Assembly: GCF_019396385.1 (NCBI RefSeq)
Contig: NZ_JAHKRN010000040.1
Location: forward strand, 1 to 64,000
Source of the DNA: Nonomuraea harbinensis
Lineage (GTDB): Bacteria > Actinomycetota > Actinomycetes > Streptosporangiales > Streptosporangiaceae
DNA length: 64,000 nucleotides
Reading direction: 5' to 3'
Shown here: in pieces, positions 23,807-34,936 of the stretch
Layout of the letters: each line of letters begins with the position of its first letter
Numbering within the stretch: position 1 is the first letter of the stretch
Notes under the pieces: model-generated
The model's database searches: none
The model's input: the letters and a program-made list of their open reading frames with translations, nothing else
What the model was told of the DNA's origin: nothing
Program-made: the position numbers and the translations under genes

Positions 23807-23830
23807 TGACCGGATAAGCTCATCTGGTCA
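23807..23830. promoter_or_regulatory. palindromic TetR operator candidate
   Basis: Inverted repeat TGACCGGA-N8-TCTGGTCA (7 of 8 bases paired), ending 17 bases before the tetR start codon. Position and size fit autoregulation by the adjacent TetR-family protein. Confidence 0.6.
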
Positions 23831-23847
23831 AACATTTGGGGGAACGG

Positions 23848-24576
23848 ATGGCCAGACCAGGACGGCCGCCGCAGGACCCGGCCCGCCAGCTGGAGCGGGC
23901 GCACCGGATCCTCGACGCCGCCGCCGAGCTGATCCTGCGCTGGGGGTACGACAAGACGACCATCGAGGACGTGGCCCGCGCGGCGGGTGTCGCCAAGGGC
24001 ACGATCTACCTGCACTGGAAGACCCGCGACGCGCTCTTCGTCGCGCTGCTCCGCCGCGACCGGGTGCGCATGGTGCGGCAGGTGCGCGCGGCGGCGCCCG
24101 GCACCCTGCCCGAGCTGATCGGCGCGCTGACCACGGCGCTGCTGCGCCGGCCGCTGACGCGGGCGGCCGTGGTCGGCGACTCCCAGATGCTCGGCAAGCT
24201 GACCCGGCAGAAGCTGGAGAGCGGCGGCGCCACCGAGGGCGCCGCCGCCTTCGACCGTTACCTGGACGAGCTGGCCGCGCTCGGCGCCGTCCGCTCCGAC
24301 CTCGGCGCCGACGAAGGGCTCGCCCTGGTCACGGCGCTGTTGTACGGGTTCCTGGTCCCCCAGGGGATGCGGCCTGAGGAGTGGCGGCTGCCGGACGAGC
24401 GCGTCGCCGAGCTGGTCGCCGACGCCGTCGGCCGGACGCTCGGCACCGGCGCGCCTCCGGATCCGGGCGTCGCCCGCGCCACCCGCGCCTGCCTCGACGC
24501 CATCGAGGAGATCGCCTGCCGCAAGCTCGCCGGCTCCCTCGGCGTCGCGGCCCTCCCCGAGCCGAAGGAGACGTGA
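23848..24576 (+). CDS. TetR/AcrR family transcriptional regulator
   Basis: 242 aa. The N-terminal HTH (about 20-66) includes RILDAAAELILRWGYDKTTIEDVARAAGVAKGTIYLHWKTRDALF, a strong TetR match. The C-terminal ligand/dimerisation domain is divergent. The ATG at 23848 has GGGGGA upstream; a TTG 4 codons earlier is in frame but unlikely. Its stop overlaps the next ORF as TGATG, so it is coupled to the dikinase operon that it presumably controls through the palindrome upstream. Confidence 0.92.
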   Translation: MARPGRPPQDPARQLERAHRILDAAAELILRWGYDKTTIEDVARAAGVAKGTIYLHWKTRDALFVALLRRDRVRMVRQVRAAAPGTLPELIGALTTALLRRPLTRAAVVGDSQMLGKLTRQKLESGGATEGAAAFDRYLDELAALGAVRSDLGADEGLALVTALLYGFLVPQGMRPEEWRLPDERVAELVADAVGRTLGTGAPPDPGVARATRACLDAIEEIACRKLAGSLGVAALPEPKET

Positions 24577-24671
24577 TGAAGAAGACCGCCCGTCGCGGAC
24601 TGACTGGCGCGGCCCTTCCCGAGCTGGCGAAGACCGCCCGGCGCGGGCTTCCTGAACCCAAGGAGGCGTGA
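24576..24671 (+). CDS. 31-residue ORF between tetR and the dikinase gene
   Basis: Short basic ORF (MKKTARRGLTGAALPELAKT...) overlapping both neighbours as TGATG. It is internally duplicated: KTARRGL occurs twice, and its end LPEPKEA copies the last residues of TetR (LPEPKET) together with the AAGGAG ribosome-binding site and GTGATGAA start context. It may be a small protein, or a by-product of a local duplication that kept the reading of ribosomes coupled. Confidence 0.45.
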   Translation: MKKTARRGLTGAALPELAKTARRGLPEPKEA

Positions 24672-27151
24672 TGAAGGCTGTTATCCCGCTCGACGCCGCG
24701 GGTGATCTCGCCACGGCCGGGGGCAAGGGCGCCTCGCTGGCGCGGCTGGCCGGGGCGGGGCTGCCGGTGCCCGGCGGGTTCGTCGTCACCACAGAGGCCT
24801 ACCGCGCGTTCACCGCCGGCTTCCGGGACGAGATCCTCGAAGCCGCCGAGGCCGGCGACGCCGAGCGCATCGCCGGACTGTTCGCCGCCCGGGACGTGCC
24901 GGGCGACCTGGCCGCCGAGATCCTGGCCGCCTACGAGGCGGTCGGGGCCCCGGTGGCGGTGCGCTCGTCGGCCACCGCCGAGGACCTGCCGGACATGTCG
25001 TTCGCCGGCCAGCAGGACACGTACCTGAACGTCCGGGCCGACACGCTCCTCGACGCGGTCAGGCGCTGCTGGGCTTCCCTCTGGAACGCCCGCGCCATCG
25101 CCTACCGCGACCACAACCGGGTCCCGCACGCCGAGGTGGCGCTCGCCGTGGTGGTGCAGGAGCTGGTGGACGCCGACGCGGCGGGCGTGATGTTCACCGC
25201 CGACCCCGTCACCGGGGCCCGGGACGAGACCGTGATCGACGCCGCCTGGGGTCTCGGCGAGGCGGTCGTCGGCGGCCAGGTCACCCCCGACACGGTGGTG
25301 GTCTCGCAGGGGCGGGTCACGCGCTCCCGTACCGGTGACAAGGCCGTCATGACCGTGCGCACCGGGGACGGCACCCGCGAGCGGCCCGTCCCCGCGGAGC
25401 TGCGCCGCGCGCCCGTGCTGGACGAGCGGCAGGCGGTCGAGCTCGCCGCGCTCGGCGCGCGCGTCGAGGAGTTGTACGGGACGCCGATGGACGTGGAGTG
25501 GGCCAGGCGCGACGGCGCGTTCGCCATCCTCCAGGCGCGCCCGATCACCGCGCTCGGGCAGCGCTACGAGGAGTGGAACGACGCGGCCGAGGGCGGCCAC
25601 TTGTGGAGCGGGGGCAACCTGGGGGAGGCCATTCCCGACGTGATGACGCCCGCCACCTGGTCGTTCGTGCGGCTCTTCATCCGCGAGGCCATGTACGCGT
25701 CCACGCTGCCCGGGTTCCGCCTGGTGGGCAACATCGGCGGCCGGTTCTACATGAACCTGAGCATCGCCTACTCCGTGGCCCACGCCTTCGGGCTCCAGTC
25801 CCGGCTCAGCGCGCTGGAGGAGGTGTTCGGCAAGGTCCCGGCCGGGCTGGACGTGCCGTTGCTCGACGTGTCCCGCTGGGAGCTGTTCAGGCGGGTCCTG
25901 CCGGTGGCCGTCGAGGTGCGCAGGCGGGTGCGCCGCAACCTCAAGGGCATGCGGGCGTTCCTGGCCGAGGCGCCGGAGCGCGCCGGCGAGCTGCGCGCCC
26001 GGATCGCCGCCGTCGATTCCGGGCCCGAGCTGGCGGAGCTGGGGGAGCGCGAGATCCTGCCGTACCTCGTCACCGCCTGCCGGATGCTGGAGGCCGCCGG
26101 GCGGCAGGGCGGCGCGGCGCTGGTGCTCACCCGCGTGCGGCTGCGCAAGCTGGCGGGCGAGGTGGACGCCGACGCCATGCTCACCGGCGTGAACGCCGAC
26201 GGCGAGCTGGCCAGCCTCGGCCTGCTCACCGGGCTCGGCAAGGTCGCCAGAGGCGAGATCACCCGCGAGGAGTTCGCCCGCCGCCACGGGCATCGGGGCC
26301 CGCACGAGTTCGAGATCTCGATGCCGCGTCCGGGCGAGGACCCGGCCTGGCTCGACGCCCAGCTCGCCGGGCTGCGCGACCTGCCCGAGGACACCGGGAC
26401 GCTGCTGGAGCGCCAGCGCGAGGCGGCCGGCGCGGCGTGGGCCAGGTTCGCCCGGAGTCACCCGCGCAAGGTCGCCGGGATGTGGGAGAAGGTGCGGCGC
26501 TGGAACGCGGTGGTGCGCGACCGGGAGACCGCCCGCTCGGAGGTCGTCCGCGCGTTCTGGGTGGTGCGCGCGTACGTGCTGCGCGCCGGGGAGCTGACCG
26601 GGCGCGGCGACGAGCTGTTCTTCCTGGACCGGGAGGAGATCGCCGCGGTGCTGCGCGGCGACACCGGCCCGCTGGCCGAGGTGCCCGTGCGGCGCGCCAC
26701 CTACGAGCGCTACGCCGCGCTGCCCGCCTACCCGGCGCTGATCGTCGGCCCGTTCGACCCGGTGCGCTGGGCAGCCGGCCCCGACCGGCGCGCCGACCTG
26801 TTCGACGCGCGCGGCGGCGTCCCGCCCCAGGACACGGTCACCGGCTTCCCCGGCGCCCCCGGGGTGGTCGAGGGCGTGGCCCGGCTGATCGGCGGGCCGG
26901 AGGACGGCGACCGGCTCAGGCCGGGCGAGATCCTGGTGACGACGCTGACCAACGTGGGCTGGACGCCGCTGTTCCCGAGGGCGGCGGCGGTGGTGACGGA
27001 CATGGGGGCGCCGCTGTCGCACGCCTCGATCGTGGCCAGGGAGCTGGGCATCCCCGCCGTGGTGGGCACGGGCAACGCCACGATGCGGCTGCGCGACGGC
27101 GACCGCGTCCGCGTGGACGGCGAGCGCGGCACCGTCGAGGTCCTGACCTGA
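24671..27151 (+). CDS. rifampin-phosphotransferase-like dikinase (PEP-utilising family)
   Basis: 826 aa. Domain order is an N-terminal PPDK/PEP-synthase ATP-grasp domain (about 1-300, with GGKGASLARLAGAGLPVPGGFVVT and the RSSATAEDLPDMSFAGQQDTYLNV loop), a long helical middle region, and a C-terminal swivelling phosphohistidine domain. That last domain holds the conserved GAPLSHASIVARELGIPAVVGTG. The C-terminal PEP/pyruvate barrel of true PEP synthase is absent. This ATP-grasp / substrate / His order is that of rifampin phosphotransferase, which moves the beta-phosphate of ATP onto an antibiotic. Many relatives have unknown substrates, so antibiotic resistance is only a possibility. ATG at 24671, coupled to the 31-aa ORF; TetR control is likely. 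Confidence 0.83.
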   Translation: MKAVIPLDAAGDLATAGGKGASLARLAGAGLPVPGGFVVTTEAYRAFTAGFRDEILEAAEAGDAERIAGLFAARDVPGDLAAEILAAYEAVGAPVAVRSSATAEDLPDMSFAGQQDTYLNVRADTLLDAVRRCWASLWNARAIAYRDHNRVPHAEVALAVVVQELVDADAAGVMFTADPVTGARDETVIDAAWGLGEAVVGGQVTPDTVVVSQGRVTRSRTGDKAVMTVRTGDGTRERPVPAELRRAPVLDERQAVELAALGARVEELYGTPMDVEWARRDGAFAILQARPITALGQRYEEWNDAAEGGHLWSGGNLGEAIPDVMTPATWSFVRLFIREAMYASTLPGFRLVGNIGGRFYMNLSIAYSVAHAFGLQSRLSALEEVFGKVPAGLDVPLLDVSRWELFRRVLPVAVEVRRRVRRNLKGMRAFLAEAPERAGELRARIAAVDSGPELAELGEREILPYLVTACRMLEAAGRQGGAALVLTRVRLRKLAGEVDADAMLTGVNADGELASLGLLTGLGKVARGEITREEFARRHGHRGPHEFEISMPRPGEDPAWLDAQLAGLRDLPEDTGTLLERQREAAGAAWARFARSHPRKVAGMWEKVRRWNAVVRDRETARSEVVRAFWVVRAYVLRAGELTGRGDELFFLDREEIAAVLRGDTGPLAEVPVRRATYERYAALPAYPALIVGPFDPVRWAAGPDRRADLFDARGGVPPQDTVTGFPGAPGVVEGVARLIGGPEDGDRLRPGEILVTTLTNVGWTPLFPRAAAVVTDMGAPLSHASIVARELGIPAVVGTGNATMRLRDGDRVRVDGERGTVEVLT

Positions 27152-27160
27152 CGGCCCGGC

Positions 27161-27196
27161 CCGCCGCGTCGCGGGAGCGCTCCCGCGACGCGGCGG
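27161..27196. terminator. 36-bp perfect palindrome, bidirectional terminator
   Basis: Each 18-base arm starts CCGCCGCGTCGCGGG, with no unpaired centre beyond the minimal loop. It lies between the convergent dikinase and GH1 genes. No T tract, as usual in this clade. Confidence 0.8.
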
Positions 27197-27218
27197 CCGA
27201 TGCCCTTGCTGATAGTGC

Positions 27219-30650
<3,432 letters not shown>

Positions 30651-30654
<4 letters not shown>

Positions 30655-31682
30655 CGCGCGGCCCCGCTCCCGCGCGGCGGCGCCGAGCTGTCGCCGATCA
30701 CCAGCCGGCACGGCACCAGGCGCTGCGCCGGCGGCGAGCCGGGGGACTCCAGCCGGTCGATGAGCATGCGGGCGCCCAGCCTGCCCAGCTCGGCCCCGGG
30801 CGGCTCCAGCGTGGTCAGCCGGGGCCGGAACATCTCCGCCACCCGGGCCGAGGCGCTGGCCAGCAGGAGCGACAGGTCACCGGGGACGCGCCAGCCGCGC
30901 TCCTCGACCGCCTGGAGCACGCCGACCGCCGCCTGGTCGCTCATCGCGGCCACCGCCGTCACCTCGGGGTGCTCGGCCATCAGCCGCTCGAAGGCGAGCC
31001 GGCCCTCGCCGGCCGTGTCGGCGCGCACGTCGCCCGCGTACCACAGGCCGGCCTCGCGCGCCGCGGCCGCGAACTCCTCGCCGGCCCGGACGGCGGGCCC
31101 GTACCCGGGGGAGTAGGCGCCGGTGGAGTGGTTCAGCAAGGCGATGGCCCGGTGGCCCAGCCCGGCCAGGTGCGCGACGGCGTCCCTGGCGGTGCGGGCG
31201 AAGTCGATGTCGGCGTAGTCGAGTGAGCCGGGCTCCCGGGTACGGCCGATCATGGCGAACGGCGTGCCCGACTCCAGCAGGAAGTCCGTCCGCTCGTCGG
31301 CCAGCCGGACCTCCATCAGCAGCACCCCGTCGACCAGGCCCATCCCGGTCAGGTAGCGCAGCTCCTCCACCGGGTCGGCGCTCTCGGGCGACAGCAGCAG
31401 GTGGTAGCCCAGCTCGGCGGCGGCCTCGGCGGCTCCGGTCGCGAACTGCATCTCGGTCAGCCCGAACCCGCTGCCGGGCGGGGGGAACAGCAGTGCCAGG
31501 ATGCGGGTCCGCTTGGACACCAGGCCGCGGGCCAGCAGGTTGGGCCGGTAGCCCAGCTCGGCCGCGGCCCGCTCGATGCGGCGCTTGGTCTCCGCCTTCA
31601 CCGGACGGGTCCCGTTGAGCGCGGCGGAGACCGTGCTGACGGCCACCTGGGCGCGCTCGGCCACGTCGCGCAACGAGGTCAT
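30651..31682 (-). CDS. LacI-family repressor of the GH42-GH1 operon
   Basis: 343 aa. LacI HTH and hinge helix at 1-60 (TSLRDVAERAQVAVSTVSAALNG, then RPNLLARGLVSKRT) are followed by a periplasmic-binding-type effector domain. ATG at 31682 with GGAGGGGC upstream. First gene of the operon, so it is autoregulated if it binds the palindrome at 31711-31722. The effector is likely a galactoside or galactose. Confidence 0.93.
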
Positions 31683-31710
31683 GCCCCTCCGGTTCCTGCA
31701 GGACGCGGAT

Positions 31711-31722
31711 CGAAACGTTTCG
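31711..31722. promoter_or_regulatory. LacI operator CGAAACGTTTCG
   Basis: Perfect 12-bp palindrome with the central CpG typical of LacI-family operators. It sits at the expected transcription start of the promoter at 31726-31755 and 28 bases before the lacI start codon. Confidence 0.75.
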
Positions 31723-31725
31723 CAA

Positions 31726-31755
31726 AACGTATGGGGCGGTTTGTCGGGATGTCAA
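31726..31755 (-). promoter_or_regulatory. promoter of the LacI-GH42-GH1 operon
   Basis: On the minus strand TTGACA (31755-31750), an 18-base spacer and TACGTT (31731-31726) form a near-consensus vegetative promoter. The operator lies just downstream. Confidence 0.65.
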
Positions 31756-31766
31756 CGGGCGGGAGC

Positions 31767-32414
31767 TCAGGGCTCTATGAGACCCGCTCTTATCGCGTAC
31801 CGGGTCAGCTCCAGCCGGTCGCGCATGCCCAGTTTGGCCAGCACGTTGGCGCGGTGCCGGTCGACCGTCTTGATGCTGATCACCAGCATGTCCGCTATCG
31901 CTTTGGACGAGTGGCCCTCGGCTATGAGCTTGACGATCTCCTCCTCGCGCGGCGTGAGCAGGCTCCCCGGCAGCTCCTCGCCCCGGGTGTCGCGCTGCAG
32001 GAAGTCGCGGATGAGCGCGGTCACCGCGCCCGGGTAGAGAAAGGGCTCGCCGCGCATCGCCGCGCGGCACGCCTCCAACAGGTCGCGGTCGGCCACCGAC
32101 TTGAGCACGTAGCCGGACGCCCCGGCCTTCAGCGACTCGAACAGGTACTGCTCGTTGTCGTACATGGACAGCATCAGCAGGCGCACCTCGGGGGCGCGCC
32201 GGGAGATCTCGCGCGCCGCCTGGATGCCGGTCATGCGCGGCATGGCGATGTCGAGGATGGCCAGGTCGACTCCCTCGCCGGCCAGCTCGACGGCCTCCGC
32301 GCCGTTGCCGGCCTCGGCGACCACGACGAGGTCGGGCTCGGCGTCCAGGATCATCCGCAGCCCACGCCGTACGAGGGCGTGGTCGTCGGCGAGCAGGATG
32401 CGGGTCCGTTCCAA
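31767..32414 (-). CDS. NarL/FixJ-family response regulator
   Basis: 215 aa. The receiver domain has D55 (LAILDIAMPR) as phosphoacceptor, acidic DD at 10-11 and the conserved Lys in GYVLKSV. The C-terminal LuxR HTH reads LTPREEEIVKLIAEGHSSKAIADMLVISIKTVDRHRANVLAKLGM. The start is TTG at 32414, 5 bases after the kinase stop. Forms a two-component pair with the upstream histidine kinase; the divergent cation transporter operon is the nearest possible target. Confidence 0.93.
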   Translation of the reverse strand: MERTRILLADDHALVRRGLRMILDAEPDLVVVAEAGNGAEAVELAGEGVDLAILDIAMPRMTGIQAAREISRRAPEVRLLMLSMYDNEQYLFESLKAGASGYVLKSVADRDLLEACRAAMRGEPFLYPGAVTALIRDFLQRDTRGEELPGSLLTPREEEIVKLIAEGHSSKAIADMLVISIKTVDRHRANVLAKLGMRDRLELTRYAIRAGLIEP

Positions 32415-32419
32415 CCTGA

Positions 32420-33409
32420 TCAGTTCCTTTCCGGCCGGACCGGTATGGCCAGCCGCACGGTCGTTCCGCCGCCCGGTGGGCTGGTGATGGTCAAGCGGGC
32501 GCCGATCAGCAGCGCGCGCTCACGCATGCCGCGTACGCCCGTGCCCTCGGTCATCGGGCCGCCCCGGCCGTTGTCGGCGATCTTCAGCACCACGCCGTCC
32601 GGCCGGCGGCAGAGCGAGAGCTCGACCTTGGTCGCCCTGGCGTGCCTGGCCACGTTGGTCAGCCCCTCCTGCGCGATGCGGTAGACCACCAGCTCGGCCT
32701 CCTCGCCCAGCTCCGGCAGGTGCGACTCCAGGCGGCGGGTGACGTGGGCGTCGGACATCTCGCCGAAGTCGGCGGCCAGCGCGTTCAGCGAGGCGATCAG
32801 CCCCAGGTCCTCCAGCATCCCCGGGCGCAGCCGCCTGGCGACCTGGCGCACCTCGTCCAGGCTGCCCCGTACCGTCTCCTGGATGTTGTGCAGCTCCTCG
32901 CGCAGCTCCTCCGGCGCGAGGTCGACGGCGCGCTTGAGGCCGAGCAGCACCACCGTCAGGCTCTGGCCGATCTCGTCGTGCAGCTCGCGGGCGATGCGCT
33001 GCCGCTCGCCCTCCTGGGCGGCCAGCGCGTGCGCGGCGGCGGTGCTGCGCTCGGCCTCCAGCCGGTCCAGCATCGCGTTGAAGGTCGCCACCACGTCGGT
33101 CAGGTCGCCGTTGCCGCTCTCGGCGAGCCGGTCGCGGGAGCGCAGCAGGTCGACCCGCTGCATGAGCGCGGTGAGCGCCACCAGCGGGGCCAGGCTGCGG
33201 CGCAGCAGCACCGCGTTGGCGCTCAGCATCAGCGCCAGGCCGATCGTCAGCACCGGGATCTCGGTGAGCAGCACCGGCGCGGACACCGTGGCGGGTGACA
33301 CCGCCAGGACCAGCGTGCCGACCGTGAACACCAGGCCGTTGATCACGATGAGCCGCCGGAACAGCGCCTGCGCAGGTGAGCGGGCGGATACCGGACGTCG
33401 CTCTTTCAT
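32420..33409 (-). CDS. NarL-type sensor histidine kinase
   Basis: 329 aa. Two TM helices (about 18-40 and 46-68) enclose only a very short external loop, so the signal is likely sensed in or near the membrane. A HAMP-like region follows, then the HisKA_3 phosphoacceptor H144 in RIARELHDEIGQ and the ATPase motifs VYRIAQEGLTNVARHARA and DNGRGG. ATG at 33409. Cotranscribed with the response regulator and divergent from the ion transport operon. Confidence 0.93.
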   Translation of the reverse strand: MKERRPVSARSPAQALFRRLIVINGLVFTVGTLVLAVSPATVSAPVLLTEIPVLTIGLALMLSANAVLLRRSLAPLVALTALMQRVDLLRSRDRLAESGNGDLTDVVATFNAMLDRLEAERSTAAAHALAAQEGERQRIARELHDEIGQSLTVVLLGLKRAVDLAPEELREELHNIQETVRGSLDEVRQVARRLRPGMLEDLGLIASLNALAADFGEMSDAHVTRRLESHLPELGEEAELVVYRIAQEGLTNVARHARATKVELSLCRRPDGVVLKIADNGRGGPMTEGTGVRGMRERALLIGARLTITSPPGGGTTVRLAIPVRPERN

Positions 33410-33633
33410 ATCCTCAGAGTCGCCGCCGGACGGCGTGCGTGTCCATCCGTAGCAGCACCCATCTCCTTGTGCGTGCCTACATGGTTTCCCCCACCGGAGA
33501 TGGGTGTCAGACCCGATGGCGTGGTTACCGGTCCGTTACCGAAACTGGAAACCATGAGACATCCCGCCATATCTGCACCGTATCTGTTGCCCGTTTGCCG
33601 TCCGGCTCGCACCGGCCCGCCGGGGCACGCCCG
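33410..33633 (+). promoter_or_regulatory. structured intergenic leader with a potential pseudoknot
   Basis: 224 bp between the divergent kinase and transporter genes, no ORF supported. An 11-bp perfect stem CACCCATCTCC / GGAGATGGGTG (33456-33466 and 33496-33506) has a 29-base loop. Within that loop ATGGTTTCC (33481-33489) is perfectly complementary to GGAAACCAT downstream (33547-33555), giving an H-type pseudoknot geometry. A direct repeat GTTACCG lies between. It could be a cis-acting RNA of the ion transporter operon. I do not recognise a known riboswitch class. Confidence 0.5.
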
Positions 33634-34920
33634 ATGAGCGGTGTCATCGCCCTGACCGTCTTCGTGGTGGCCTACTACTTCATCGCCACCGAGAAGGTGA
33701 ACAAGGTCAAGGTGGTGCTCGTGGCCGCCGGCATCATGGCGGTGCTCGGGCTGATCCCCGGCGCGGAAGTCTTCTACTCCGAGCATGAGGGCATCGACTG
33801 GAACGTCATCTTCCTGCTGCTCGGCATGATGATCATCGTGGGGATCATCAAACAGACGGGACTTTTCGACTTCCTGGCCATCTGGGCCGCGAAGAAGTCG
33901 CAGGGGAAGCCCTACCGGCTGATGGTGATGCTCATGGCCATCACCGCGATCGCCTCCCCCTTCCTTGACAACGTCACCACGATCATGCTGGTCGTGCCGG
34001 TGACGTTGATGGTGTGTGAACGTCTTGACATCCCAGCCCAGCCCTACATCATCGCCGAGGTGCTCGCCTCCAACATCGGCGGCGCGGCCACCCTCATCGG
34101 CGACCCGCCGAACATCATCATCGGCAGCCGCGCGGGCCTGACCTTCAACGACTTCCTCGTGCACATGTCGCCCATCGTCGTGGTGGTCTTCGTGGCCTTC
34201 CTGCTGCTGACGCGGGTGATGTTCAGGAAGTCGTTCCAGTACAACCCCGACCGGGTCGCCGAAGTGATGAAGCTGCAGGAGAAGCGGGCCATCACGGACC
34301 CGAAGCTCCTGGTCCGGTGCATGATCGTACTCGCCCTGGTGATCGTCGGGTTCGGGCTGCACGCCATCGTGCACGTCGAGCCGTCCATCGTGGCGCTGGT
34401 CGGCGCGGGCGTGATGATGCTGGTGGCGCGGGCCGAGACGTCCGAGGTCATGGCCGAGGTCGAGTGGCCGACGCTGGTCTTCTTCATCGGCCTGTTCGTC
34501 ATGGTCGCCGGGCTCGTGCACACCGGGGTCATCGAGACCATCGGCGTCTGGGCGGTCGAGGCTGTCGGCGACAACTTCTTCGGCGCGGCGACCGCGCTGG
34601 TCTGGGGTTCGGCGATCCTCGGCGCGTTCTTCGACAACATCCCCTATGTGGCCACCATGGCACCTATCGTGGAAGGGCTGGTCGCGCAGGCTCCCGATCC
34701 TGACACCGGGCAGGCGTTGTGGTGGGCGTTCGCGCTGGGCGCGGACTTCGGCGGCAACGGCACCGCGGTGGCGGCCAGCGCGAACGTGGTCGCCATCGGC
34801 CTGGCTGCCCGCTCCGGCCACAAGATCACGTTCTGGCAGTTCACCAAGTACGGCATCCTCGTCACGGCGATCAGCACAGCAATGGCCTGGCTCTACGTCT
34901 GGCTGCGCTATTTCGTCTGA
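33634..34920 (+). CDS. ArsB/NhaD-like ion transporter (IT superfamily)
   Basis: 428-aa polytopic membrane protein with about 11-12 TM helices and the internal repeat of the IT superfamily. Typical motifs are SPFLDNVTTIMLVVPVTL and ASNIGGAATLIGDPPNIIIGSRAGLTFNDF in the first half and FFDNIPYVATMAPIVEGL plus GADFGGNGTAVAASANVVAIGLA in the second. Relatives move Na+/H+, arsenite or organic anions. The next two genes (K+/H+ antiporter and KhtT-like protein) favour a cation role. The ATG at 33634 begins just before the first TM helix; a much longer upstream frame exists but covers the structured leader. Confidence 0.88.
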   Translation: MSGVIALTVFVVAYYFIATEKVNKVKVVLVAAGIMAVLGLIPGAEVFYSEHEGIDWNVIFLLLGMMIIVGIIKQTGLFDFLAIWAAKKSQGKPYRLMVMLMAITAIASPFLDNVTTIMLVVPVTLMVCERLDIPAQPYIIAEVLASNIGGAATLIGDPPNIIIGSRAGLTFNDFLVHMSPIVVVVFVAFLLLTRVMFRKSFQYNPDRVAEVMKLQEKRAITDPKLLVRCMIVLALVIVGFGLHAIVHVEPSIVALVGAGVMMLVARAETSEVMAEVEWPTLVFFIGLFVMVAGLVHTGVIETIGVWAVEAVGDNFFGAATALVWGSAILGAFFDNIPYVATMAPIVEGLVAQAPDPDTGQALWWAFALGADFGGNGTAVAASANVVAIGLAARSGHKITFWQFTKYGILVTAISTAMAWLYVWLRYFV

Positions 34921-34936
34921 GTGAGGAGGGGCGACG

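Noticed and set aside
24671-27151. PEP synthase (PpsA) annotation for the dikinase
   Set aside because: The phosphohistidine domain is C-terminal and the PEP/pyruvate-binding barrel that ends true PEP synthase is missing.
33456-33555. Fluoride or c-di-AMP riboswitch in the ion-transporter leader
   Set aside because: GGAGATGGG looked like part of a fluoride riboswitch, but the conserved downstream parts (a CTGATGA-like strand and CCTAC end) are not in the right place. The long ydaO consensus is absent too. Kept only as an unassigned structure.
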